Numbered from the stretch's first letter, positions 1 to 6,607 are shown. The stretch is 8,667 nucleotides of DNA from Candidatus Brocadiia bacterium (GCA_013360825.1 JABWAY010000172.1:1-8667); one strand, 5' to 3'. Program-made: numbers and translations. Notes: generated by a model from the letters alone, not told the origin.

Positions 1-2
1 TC

Positions 3-467
3 CTGCTGTCGCGCTACCTCGACTACTGCGCCGAGATGCTCGCGCTCATCGGCAAGCTCGCGGCGCTCTATGCCGACGAGATGCGAGACTCCGTCGTGAT
101 CGACGCCGTCAACGAGATGGAGGACCTCACGACGGGCCTGTCCCGCAAGATCTGGCAGAAGCTGTCGATCCTCTACGCGATGGAGCCGGGTCCCTCCGCC
201 GGCCCGCCGCTCCCCTCCGCGTCCTTCGACAGCGCGGCCGCGGCGAACGACGGCGTGCAGTGCCCCTGCAGCACGGCGCAGGCAAAGGCGATCGTCCGAC
301 GGCCCGGAGGTGTCACGAGGGGCGATTCTCTCCCGGCGCGCCCGATCCCTCCATCATCATCTGCCGCGCGGGCCCGCCGCCGCGCTCAGACCCTCGCCTG
401 CATGAACTTGATCGTGTTCCCGTCCGGATCCTGCACTTCGAAAAATGCCCCCCCGTCGTCGCTCTGA
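3..467 (+). CDS. Unrecognised helical protein, 3' part only
   Basis: The frame is open from the left window edge, so the gene begins outside the window. The first 60 or so residues are convincing protein: a mix of Leu/Ala/Ile with regularly spaced Glu, Asp, Lys and Arg (for example LIGKLAALYADEMRDSVV), suggesting two or three amphipathic helices, with G/C in nearly all third codon positions. No signal peptide, metal motif or known domain is visible and I do not recognise the family. From about position 290 the third-position bias fades and the translation becomes Arg/Pro/Ser-rich. The first stop in frame lies 82 bp inside the convergent VOC gene. Either the protein really has a disordered tail or the original stop has been lost by a small indel upstream. 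The reading frame is fairly sure; the 3' end is doubtful. Confidence 0.45.
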   Translation: MLSRYLDYCAEMLALIGKLAALYADEMRDSVVIDAVNEMEDLTTGLSRKIWQKLSILYAMEPGPSAGPPLPSASFDSAAAANDGVQCPCSTAQAKAIVRRPGGVTRGDSLPARPIPPSSSAARARRRAQTLACMNLIVFPSGSCTSKNAPPSSL

Positions 468-760
468 ACCACGTCGGTGGGCTGCCCCCCGCGCTGTAGG
501 ATCCCCGCACGGCTCTCCTTCGCGTCCCGGACCACCAGGTGGACGCTGTCGCAGCTGCCGGGCTTTCCGTTCCCGCCCCCCCGCCCCGAAATGTAGAGGC
601 ACAGCGGAACCCCCTCCGTCGAATACTGCGCCCAGCCGTACGCCGGAACCGCGAATTCCTCCGGCAGCCCCAGCACCTCACGGTAGAACGTCGCCGCCCT
701 GCCGAGATCCGTGACCGGAATCTTCACAAGCCCGACCCGGACTCCCTTCGACTCTGCCAT
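386..760 (-). CDS. VOC (glyoxalase/bleomycin-resistance fold) family protein
   Basis: A 124-residue protein of the usual size for a single-chain vicinal oxygen chelate protein with two beta-alpha-beta-beta-beta modules. The first module begins with the typical pattern IPVTDLGRAATFYREVLGL (residues 14-32) and the second with DSVHLVVRDAKE (71-82), ending in FFEVQDPDGNTIKF (106-119). His74 and Glu108 sit at the usual second-module metal positions, but the first-module ligand position, normally His near residue 13, is Lys/Ile, and no acidic ligand is obvious around residues 52-58, so metal binding may be partial or absent. Substrate cannot be predicted. The start at 760 is favoured over an upstream Met because it directly precedes the first strand and has AGAGGAGA (769-776) nine bases upstream. 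It lies divergent from the hydrolase gene and convergent with the partial left gene; there is no sign of an operon. Confidence 0.88.
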   Translation of the reverse strand: MAESKGVRVGLVKIPVTDLGRAATFYREVLGLPEEFAVPAYGWAQYSTEGVPLCLYISGRGGGNGKPGSCDSVHLVVRDAKESRAGILQRGGQPTDVVQSDDGGAFFEVQDPDGNTIKFMQARV

Positions 761-962
761 CGGTGACGTCTCCTCTTGGGACTGGCGCACGGGACGACCG
801 GAAGGATGGAGGGCGCGGGTCATCCGCGTGCCCCGGTCCCTCTCCCCCTGCAGGGTACACGACGCGCGCCCCCCGGCGAGGACCGGAATTCGGTGGAATC
901 GATAAGAGATTCGCGGCGGCGGGACCGGGTACCATGACCCGCCCCCTTCACCGGAGCCTCCG
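761..962. promoter_or_regulatory. Divergent intergenic region between VOC gene and hydrolase gene
   Basis: Both flanking genes read outwards from this 202-bp gap, so it must hold or sit next to two promoters. No convincing -35/-10 pair is visible on either strand. An inverted repeat GAATC-N7-GATTC spans 896-912, about 50 bases before the hydrolase start, where an operator could lie; CGGGT-N6-ACCCG at 926-941 is a smaller hairpin. GGAG at 953-956, six bases before the ATG at 963, is the likely ribosome binding site of the hydrolase. Confidence 0.4.
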
Positions 963-2036
963 ATGAGACTCGCTCTTCTCCCCACCCTCCTCCTCTCCCT
1001 GGTCGCCGCCGCCGAAACGCCGAAGGCGAAGTCGGTGGAAAAGAAGGGGGACTGGGACGTCGTGACGCTGGAGTCCGGGACGGTCGCGAAAATCCTCGTC
1101 CCGGTCGGCGGCGCGAAAGCCAGGGGGCTGGTCATGGCCTTTCACGGCAACTACTCCGAACCGGACGACATCCTTCGCTGGGGCACCCCCCTCGCGAAGC
1201 ACCGCGACGAGATCTGGTGCGCTCTGGAGGGAACCGGCCGCGAACAGGGACAGCGCGTCTGGAACCTCGAGACCGATGTTCCGAAGGTCCCGGAACTCCT
1301 CGACTACGTCCTCGCCACCTACTCCGTCGACCCGACGCGCGTCGTCGCCCTCGGGTTTTCGATGGGCGGCTCCGCCGCCGTCCAGTCGTTCAGCCGCTCG
1401 CGCGCGCGCTTCGCCGGCGTCGTCACCTGCGCCTCGACCGAGGCCCCCGGCGAACGCGGAGACGCCTGCAAAGGCGCCCGCGGCGTCTTCATCCTCGGGA
1501 CGCGCGACGGCAACTACCAGGCCCTCGCCTCCTGGCGCCCCGCGATCGCCCGCTGCGGCGGCGGAGTCGCCACCTGGATCGTCACCGACCTCGATCACGA
1601 ACTCCCGGACCCGATCTACGCCCACGACGCCTTCGTCCACATCTACGACGCCGCTTCCCCGGGAACCGAGAAAACCCTCCCGCTCAAACCCGATCACCCG
1701 ATGTCCGCCGTCGCCCCCGCCGCACCGCCCGAGTACTTCCACGCGTTCTTCGCGCTCGCGCCGGAGGGCGGCAAGGCACGGACGAAACTCGCGGCGAAGT
1801 CGGCGGCCGACCAGTGCCTGCAGAAGGTCCGGAAAGGATCGACGCCGTTCCCGGAGGCCGCGGCGGACTCGGACGACCCGGCGGGGAAAGCCCGGGGATT
1901 CGGAACCGACCCGGACCGGCTCGCGACCCTCGATGCGAAGCTCGGCGCCCGCGCGAAGGCACTCAAACCGGGAACCGGCGAAGTCGTCGAGACGTCCACC
2001 GGAGCGCATGTTCTCTGGCGGGCCGCCCCGAAGTAG
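963..2036 (+). CDS. Exported alpha/beta hydrolase (esterase-like) with C-terminal parvulin-type PPIase-like domain
   Basis: A 357-residue protein. Residues 1-17 (Met-Arg, a Leu-rich core, then Ala-Ala-Ala) form a Sec signal peptide, so it acts outside the cytoplasm. Residues about 35-235 are an alpha/beta hydrolase: the strand and oxyanion-hole motif MAFHGN (58-63), the nucleophile elbow GFSMGG (131-136, Ser133), a probable acid at Asp182 in GTRDGN and a probable catalytic His212 in DLDHELPD. This resembles secreted esterases of the PHB-depolymerase/feruloyl-esterase or dienelactone-hydrolase style; the substrate is unknown. Residues about 256-355 do not belong to that fold. They match the parvulin pattern: a first strand with His260 (EYFHAFFAL), a helix ending in LQKVRKG, then the SDDPAGKARGFG loop (303-314), ALKPGTGEVVET (333-344), and TGAHVLWRA with His349. 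Both parvulin histidines seem kept, but the domain is divergent and activity is uncertain. GGAG six bases upstream supports the start. The gene stands alone and ends in a strong hairpin. Confidence 0.88.
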   Translation: MRLALLPTLLLSLVAAAETPKAKSVEKKGDWDVVTLESGTVAKILVPVGGAKARGLVMAFHGNYSEPDDILRWGTPLAKHRDEIWCALEGTGREQGQRVWNLETDVPKVPELLDYVLATYSVDPTRVVALGFSMGGSAAVQSFSRSRARFAGVVTCASTEAPGERGDACKGARGVFILGTRDGNYQALASWRPAIARCGGGVATWIVTDLDHELPDPIYAHDAFVHIYDAASPGTEKTLPLKPDHPMSAVAPAAPPEYFHAFFALAPEGGKARTKLAAKSAADQCLQKVRKGSTPFPEAAADSDDPAGKARGFGTDPDRLATLDAKLGARAKALKPGTGEVVETSTGAHVLWRAAPK

Positions 2037-2052
2037 GCGCGCCCCCCCCGGA

Positions 2053-2096
2053 AACGAACAGGCCCCGGAGATCATCCGGGGCCCGGTGAATTCGTT
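2053..2096. terminator. Probable bidirectional terminator between convergent genes
   Basis: A perfect 9-bp inverted repeat, GGCCCCGGA (2061-2069) and TCCGGGGCC (2075-2083) with a 5-base loop, is flanked by a second pair, AACGAA (2053-2058) and TTCGTT (2091-2096), with a small internal loop. It lies between the stop of the hydrolase (2036, +) and the stop of the lipoprotein (2109, -), 17-25 bp from each. T-tracts are weak on both sides (TTCGTT on +, TGTTCGTTT on -), so termination is inferred from position and stem strength. Confidence 0.7.
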
Positions 2097-2108
2097 CCCG
2101 CCTGCCGG

Positions 2109-4793
2109 TCAGTCCCGCGTGCGCACGTGCAGCCGCTCGGCCGTCGAGAAGTCGTCCGCCGTCTTCGTGTAGAAAACCGTCGAGTCGCGCAGCGTCTCGC
2201 AGGTGCAGGTGCGCACCACGAACAGCTGGAAGAAACCGACCGGCTCGGCGGAGGAGGTCTCTTCGGTGGTGTCGTCGTCCACCAGGAACGGGTTGGACGC
2301 CCCCTCGGTGTGCTGCCACCCGATCTTCGACTGCTGGCTCGGGGCCTGGTACTCCTGGTAATAGATGTGCCCCAGTTCGATGAAGTAGACGCCGACCTTG
2401 GTTCCCTTGAGACAGGTCCCGACCAGCACGGCATCCTCGGTGGCGGGCGGGTCCATGAAGGGCAGGTCCAGGTCGAACGGGAGGGCGAACGGCGCGCCGG
2501 CGGACGGGACGAAGCTGTCGCCGAACGGGCTGTCGGTGTCGTCGGTGTTGAAGACCCGGGTCCGGAGGGCCTGCCCGAGCATCGAGAACTCGGACGACTC
2601 CTGTTCGCGGAACAGGACATGGATCTGCGCGCTGGCGTGCGCTCGCTCTTCGTCGTCGTTCAGCGTGACCGGGTCGAAGACCCCGATCTCGTCCCCCGGG
2701 GGTGTGCAGACGAACGTGAACGACTGATGTCCTGCCTGCCGGAACAGGACGTTGCTGTCGATCGGCCCCGCCCCCGCCGCCAGCCCCGTCCGCTCGGCGA
2801 AGACGCGGATGTCCGTTCCCGCCGTGACGTCCACATCGGCGTTGTAGACCGCGAAGACGTTGCCGCCCTCGCCGCTGTCCGTGATGCGGAATTCCAGCCC
2901 CCCGTCGTTGATCGACGGCGCCAGCGAGTAGACCGGGAGGTCGTCCGTCTCGAGAAGCGACGCCGTCACCACCGGGACGACCGGCGTGACCAGGTCCGCC
3001 ACGAGCCGCGCCACGAACAGCCGGTCCGTCGCCGCGTCGGGGTGCGCGATCGCCACGTTCATCACGTCCGGATCCGACTGCGCCCCGCAGATGTAGCCGA
3101 GCGCGTCCTGGAATGCGAACGACGCGACGTCGAATCCGTCCGTATCCGCATTCAGGTCCGCCGCCGAACCCAGCGTCGCCGCCAGCGGGGGCAGGAGGAA
3201 GCTCCCGTCGCCGTCCGGCCGCGTCGTCAGGTACTGCGCCCCCTTGACCATCAGGTCGTCCACCACGCCGTCGGCGTCCGCCTGCAGCCAGACCACCCAG
3301 ATGTAGTCCCCGTTGCGGCTGATCCGCGCGCTGACCAGCCGGCTGTCCACGAAGTCCGAAATCGCGCCGTCGTTGGCGTTCACCAGCGCGTGGGAGAGGA
3401 GCGCACCGGTCGCGACGTCGATCTCCGAAAGCCCGATCCCCGTCGTGTCCCCCGCGTCGGTCTGCACCGCATTCGTGTCCTGCACCGTCTCCGCATTCAG
3501 GAAGACCAGCACCCCGAGCCCCTCGTCCGGACCCCACGAGAACGGCCCCCCCTCCACGAACCGCAGCGGCGCCTCCTGCAGGAAGTCCGCGCTGTTCTGA
3601 AGCACGTCCACGGCGCTCGTCACCGGCGTCGCGCTGTGGAGCACCACGGCCGCCGAAGGCACCCCGGTGAACAGGTCGAACGTCACCCCCTGCAGCGCCG
3701 CGTCCTCCCCGAACGCGAGCGTCCCGTTGTAGTCCGAGCCCGCGGGATCGAAGAGCAGCGTCGGGACGTCGTCCCCGGCCGTCGTGTTGTTCGCGCAGAC
3801 GCGGAACGCGAGGAACCCGTTGTAGGAGACGAAATGGTGGTCGACCTGCGTCTCCTCGCTGGACGTTCCCGAGTCCGACGCGCCCAGTCCGTTGATCGCG
3901 ACCCGCATTTCCGCGCCGACCCCCGCCCCCACCGTCAGCGGCAGGTCGTCGTCCACGGCGGCGTCCAGGGCGACATGCCGGGCATAGAGCGCCCGATCCT
4001 CGGCCCCCGGAACCCCGTCGTTGTTCTCGCGCTGGTTCCAGAACACCACGATCCCCGACGTCTGCTCCCCGCACTCGTAGGCCCGGTCGTCGGTCGCCCA
4101 GCGCGCTTCGCCGCAGATTCCGTCCGTCAGGACCCCGAACGCGGTCACATCCTCACCGGCCTCGTCGCGCGTGTTCAACCGCGTCGCGAACTCCTGGAAC
4201 CCGTACCGCATCCCGGGATCCTTCGCATCGCGGCTGTTGAAGTAGGTCATGTAGAGCGACCGGTTGACCCCGTCGGCCGTCGCCGCGCCGTCCTCGTCCG
4301 CATCCCGGACGTTCCAGACGATCAGGCAGTCCCCGTCCCGGTCCTGCGCGGCGTCCGCGGGATGCGCGCTGGTGTTCAGCCAGACATGCGTGATTCCCGA
4401 GTAGGACACCGAACCCGCGCTGAACACCGCGTCCGTCGAGGACAGCACGACCGGCGGCGTCCAGATGTCCCCGTCGAACGCGTGCGCGATCAGCGACTCC
4501 GGCCCTCCCGCGACCGACCTCACCCCGTACGTCACGATCATCTTCCCCGTGTCCCCGTTCGGCGTGCACCGGATCGAGCCCAGGATCACATCCGTCCCCG
4601 AAGGGCTGAACGCCTTCAGGTCGTCCGCCACGTTCCCCTTCGCAACCGGCGCCCCCGGGAAAGAGTCGCTTGAAAAGGTGTCGGAGCCGCCGGAGTGGGA
4701 GGAGCGGCGGGATTTCTTCCGACACCCCGCCGCCGCGCTCAGGCAGAGCGCAATCACGACCAGGGCGGTCCAGTTTCGGGCGGAGTTCAGCAT
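2109..4793 (-). CDS. Large lipoprotein built of repeated beta hairpins (propeller-like)
   Basis: An 894-residue protein. Residues 1-23 are a lipoprotein signal peptide with lipobox AAGC (21-24), so Cys24 should be lipidated; a short basic stretch (RKKSRR) and a Ser/Gly linker follow, so the body is held away from the membrane. No Asp follows Cys24, so nothing argues for inner-membrane retention. The rest is Asp-rich and beta-rich. A recurring unit is a hydrophobic strand ending in an aromatic and Asn or a polar residue, an acidic loop, then a second strand with Leu-Tyr or similar: LIVWNVRD (157-164) with SLYMTYFN; IVVFWNQRE (248-256) with ALYARHV; GVLVFLNAE (427-435); YIWVVWLQAD (497-506); NVFAVYNAD (645-653); QIHVLFREQ (723-731). 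About ten units at roughly 60-90 residue intervals suggest one or two beta propellers. No catalytic motif is visible; the function is unknown, perhaps surface binding. GGAG seven bases upstream supports the start. Long frames antisense to it are low-quality Arg/Pro-rich shadows. Confidence 0.85.
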   Translation of the reverse strand: MLNSARNWTALVVIALCLSAAAGCRKKSRRSSHSGGSDTFSSDSFPGAPVAKGNVADDLKAFSPSGTDVILGSIRCTPNGDTGKMIVTYGVRSVAGGPESLIAHAFDGDIWTPPVVLSSTDAVFSAGSVSYSGITHVWLNTSAHPADAAQDRDGDCLIVWNVRDADEDGAATADGVNRSLYMTYFNSRDAKDPGMRYGFQEFATRLNTRDEAGEDVTAFGVLTDGICGEARWATDDRAYECGEQTSGIVVFWNQRENNDGVPGAEDRALYARHVALDAAVDDDLPLTVGAGVGAEMRVAINGLGASDSGTSSEETQVDHHFVSYNGFLAFRVCANNTTAGDDVPTLLFDPAGSDYNGTLAFGEDAALQGVTFDLFTGVPSAAVVLHSATPVTSAVDVLQNSADFLQEAPLRFVEGGPFSWGPDEGLGVLVFLNAETVQDTNAVQTDAGDTTGIGLSEIDVATGALLSHALVNANDGAISDFVDSRLVSARISRNGDYIWVVWLQADADGVVDDLMVKGAQYLTTRPDGDGSFLLPPLAATLGSAADLNADTDGFDVASFAFQDALGYICGAQSDPDVMNVAIAHPDAATDRLFVARLVADLVTPVVPVVTASLLETDDLPVYSLAPSINDGGLEFRITDSGEGGNVFAVYNADVDVTAGTDIRVFAERTGLAAGAGPIDSNVLFRQAGHQSFTFVCTPPGDEIGVFDPVTLNDDEERAHASAQIHVLFREQESSEFSMLGQALRTRVFNTDDTDSPFGDSFVPSAGAPFALPFDLDLPFMDPPATEDAVLVGTCLKGTKVGVYFIELGHIYYQEYQAPSQQSKIGWQHTEGASNPFLVDDDTTEETSSAEPVGFFQLFVVRTCTCETLRDSTVFYTKTADDFSTAERLHVRTRD

Positions 4794-4827
4794 GACGGTG
4801 CTCCAGGGTGCGGGTGGGAAGCGGTCT

Positions 4828-4857
4828 ACTCTATCGGCTCCCGGGAGACGCCGTCAA
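4828..4857 (-). promoter_or_regulatory. Candidate sigma-70-type promoter of the lipoprotein gene
   Basis: Read on the minus strand, TTGACG (4857-4852, five of six to consensus) and TAGAGT (4833-4828, four of six) are 18 bases apart, in the 92-bp gap between the universal stress gene and the lipoprotein start at 4793. The spacer holds the perfect palindrome CTCCCGGGAG (4838-4847), a possible operator. GGAG of the ribosome binding site is at 4801-4804. This suggests the lipoprotein can be transcribed independently of the upstream gene. Confidence 0.45.
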
Positions 4858-4885
4858 CCCCGCCCTCGCGTGCGCCGCCCCGGCC

Positions 4886-5776
4886 TCAGCGCACCACCAG
4901 CACGGACTTCGGACAGTCGTGAATGATCCTGTCCGCCGTCGTCCCCAGCAGGAACGCCGCCAGCGCGGACCGCCCCGTCGCCCCCACCACCGCAAGGTCC
5001 GCCCCGAGACCGTTGATCTCCTCCACGATCCCGTCGCTCACATCCATCGACTCGCCCAGCCGCTTCTCGACCGCCACCCCCTTCAACGCATCCCCCAGCC
5101 CGTCGATCGCGGCCCCCAGCTCGTCCTCCAGCCCGCGCAGGAACGCCGCCTCGAACGCGGGATTCGCCTCGTCCGTCGGCGCCCGGTAGTGCAGCACCTT
5201 CCACGGGGGGACGAACACATGAAGCGCGGTGAGCCGCGCGGCGTCCGCGCGGGCGATTTCCGCGGCGCGGGCGAGGGCACGGCGGGAGATGTCGGAAAAG
5301 TCCAGGCAGCTGACGACATGCCGGAACGGCTCCGCCACCGTGCCGCGCACCAGGAGCACGTCGCACGCCGCCTTGTTCGCCACCCGGCGCGCGATCGAAC
5401 CCGGCGGCCCCCCTCCCTCGCCTCCGTGGGCGCCCATGACGATCAGGGCGGCCCCCGCCTCGCGCGCCGCATCCAGGATGCCCGCCCCGGGAGAGGCGAT
5501 CCGGATGTCCACACGGACATCGACCCCCGGCGGGATCGCCTGCGCCACGCTCTCTTCCACACGCTTCCGCGCCCCCGCCAGCACGCTCGTCCGCACATCC
5601 CGCGCGTTCGGCAGCGCTTCCTCCAGATCGTCCAGCACCATCTGCTCGACGACATGGATGGCGACGACCGACCCCCCGCGCACGCGGGCAAGCCGTCCGG
5701 CGTGGATCAGGGCGAGATGGGCGAGCGGGGATACATCGCTCGCGACAAGGAACACCGGCGCGGGTTCAGGAGTCAT
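4886..5776 (-). CDS. Tandem universal stress protein (two UspA domains)
   Basis: A 296-residue protein of two Usp domains, residues about 6-145 and 152-296, in one chain; double-length Usp proteins are common and each chain can form an internal pseudo-dimer. The second domain begins with HVVSCLDFSD (153-162) and keeps the ATP-binding pattern G-x2-G-x9-G-S/T exactly: GATG at 265-268 and Gly278-Thr279, followed by the usual final strand SVLVV. The first domain begins FLVASDVSPLA with acidic Asp14, but its loop is altered: GAHG (115-118) is followed by only seven residues, rich in Gly and Pro, before Gly126-Ser127, so ATP binding there is doubtful. It is cytoplasmic, with a role in stress survival inferred from the family. 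There is no Shine-Dalgarno sequence before the ATG; a -10-like hexamer ends only 11 bases upstream, which suggests a near-leaderless message. The lipoprotein gene follows on the same strand after 92 bp. Confidence 0.92.
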   Translation of the reverse strand: MTPEPAPVFLVASDVSPLAHLALIHAGRLARVRGGSVVAIHVVEQMVLDDLEEALPNARDVRTSVLAGARKRVEESVAQAIPPGVDVRVDIRIASPGAGILDAAREAGAALIVMGAHGGEGGGPPGSIARRVANKAACDVLLVRGTVAEPFRHVVSCLDFSDISRRALARAAEIARADAARLTALHVFVPPWKVLHYRAPTDEANPAFEAAFLRGLEDELGAAIDGLGDALKGVAVEKRLGESMDVSDGIVEEINGLGADLAVVGATGRSALAAFLLGTTADRIIHDCPKSVLVVR

Positions 5777-5787
5777 GGGAGTGCCGG

Positions 5788-5816
5788 ATTATCCCCGGCC
5801 CGGCCCCGGATGGCCA
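5788..5816 (-). promoter_or_regulatory. Candidate near-leaderless promoter of the universal stress gene
   Basis: On the minus strand TGGCCA (5816-5811, four of six to TTGACA) and GATAAT (5793-5788, five of six to TATAAT) are 17 bases apart. The -10 element ends 11 bases before the ATG at 5776, so the transcript should begin within about five bases of the start codon. This agrees with the lack of a ribosome binding site there. Confidence 0.45.
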
Positions 5817-5979
5817 GCGGAATGGGCCCCGACGGCTCCGCATTCCGGACCTGCCCCGGCGCCCCCTGTCCCGGATTACCGGTTTTCCATTCCCACAGAC
5901 GGCCGGGTTCCTGCAGAATAGCTGTCTTCGCCGGTCCGCAACGCGGAACGGCCCCTGTCCCCCACTTAAGGAATCCCGG

Positions 5980-6564
5980 ATGCGCCTTCTGACTTCGTTC
6001 GCCTGTGGCCTCGCCGTGCTCGCATTCTCGCTCTCCGCCCGCGCCGAGGATGACGCCAAGGCCAAGGAGACGCCCGAAGAGGCGTTTGCGTCGTTCAAGG
6101 CGGCCGTGAAGAAGAAGGACGGCGACGCGGTGTGGGCCTTCTTCTCGAAGAAAACGCACAAGAAGATCGCCGAGCAGATGGGCCCGATGATGCAGATGAT
6201 CAAGGGCAACCCGGAGGCGATGGCGGAGATGGCGAAGGAGATGGAGGTCACGGAGGAAGAGCTCGAGAAGATGAGCGACGAGGAACTGACGAAGGCGATG
6301 GTGCTGAAGGGAATGGAGAAGGAGTCCGAGGGGATCGACGACGTGAAGTGGATCGGCGCGAAGATCGACGGCAACACGGCGATCTGCGAGACGCAGGAGA
6401 AGGACAAGGATGTCGAGCAGGTCGTGCTGGTGCTCGAGGGAGGGCGCTGGAAGCTCGACCTCGAGGCGACGGAGAAGCTGAAGAAGGAGTCCGGGGACGA
6501 CGAGGAAGAGGAAGGCATGGAGGAGGACGAGGAAGAGGACGAAGAGGAAGGCAGCGGCAAGTAA
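5980..6564 (+). CDS. Small exported protein, NTF2-like N-terminal pattern, Met-rich middle, acidic tail
   Basis: A 194-residue protein. Residues 1-22 are a Sec signal peptide with an Ala-Arg-Ala cleavage site (20-22). The mature part starts with TPEEAFASFKAAVKKKDGDA (31-50), the first helix pattern of small NTF2-like/DUF4878-type exported proteins, and its later strands KWIGAKIDGNTAICET (123-138) and VVLVLEGGRWKLDL (148-161) fit the same fold. Between them, residues 67-112 hold ten methionines in 46 residues within charged helices. The C-terminus (173-190) is almost all Glu and Asp. The function is unknown; family membership is a pattern judgement. TAAGGA (5967-5972) seven bases upstream fixes the start. 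It is a single gene, divergent from the universal stress gene, ending in a strong hairpin. Purine-rich codons (GAG, GAA, AAG) give the + strand a long purine-rich stretch, unlike the neighbouring genes. Confidence 0.85.
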   Translation: MRLLTSFACGLAVLAFSLSARAEDDAKAKETPEEAFASFKAAVKKKDGDAVWAFFSKKTHKKIAEQMGPMMQMIKGNPEAMAEMAKEMEVTEEELEKMSDEELTKAMVLKGMEKESEGIDDVKWIGAKIDGNTAICETQEKDKDVEQVVLVLEGGRWKLDLEATEKLKKESGDDEEEEGMEEDEEEDEEEGSGK

Positions 6565-6577
6565 CACCGGACCATCG

Positions 6578-6607
6578 CGAGGCCCGCGCGGAGACGCGCG
6601 GGCCTCG
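6578..6607. terminator. Strong hairpin terminator with GAGA tetraloop
   Basis: A perfect 13-bp GC-rich stem, CGAGGCCCGCGCG (6578-6590) pairing with CGCGCGGGCCTCG (6595-6607), closed by the GNRA-type loop GAGA, begins 13 bases after the stop of the small acidic protein. A short TTCATT follows on +. It may also catch transcripts of the convergent iron-sulfur operon, whose last stop is about 230 bases away. Confidence 0.78.

Noticed and set aside
926..941. Hairpin CGGGT-N6-ACCCG before the hydrolase as a riboswitch or attenuator
   Set aside because: A five-base stem in GC-rich DNA is expected by chance, and there is no conserved aptamer-like sequence around it.
948..2075. A 375-codon minus-strand frame antisense to the hydrolase
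   Set aside because: Arg/Gly-rich translation without motifs; the + strand gene has a signal peptide, nucleophile elbow and ribosome binding site.
1963..4074. A 703-codon minus-strand frame in another phase of the lipoprotein gene
   Set aside because: Arg/Gly-rich shadow of the lipoprotein frame that also runs through the terminator hairpin into the hydrolase gene.
2127..4673. An 848-codon open frame on + across the lipoprotein gene
   Set aside because: Its product is Arg/Val/Pro/Asp-rich with no domain or signal, while the opposite strand has a ribosome binding site, lipobox and regular beta pattern. Long antisense frames are expected with GC-rich third codon positions.
6483..6561. Purine-rich tract as a triplex-forming or regulatory DNA element
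   Set aside because: It is fully explained by the Glu/Asp/Lys codons of the acidic tail.
5766..6575. Minus-strand frames giving Ser-rich and Leu/Arg-rich proteins opposite the acidic-tail gene
   Set aside because: The poly-Ser and His/Leu runs are the complement of GAG/GAA-rich codons; the + frame has a signal peptide, ribosome binding site and terminator.
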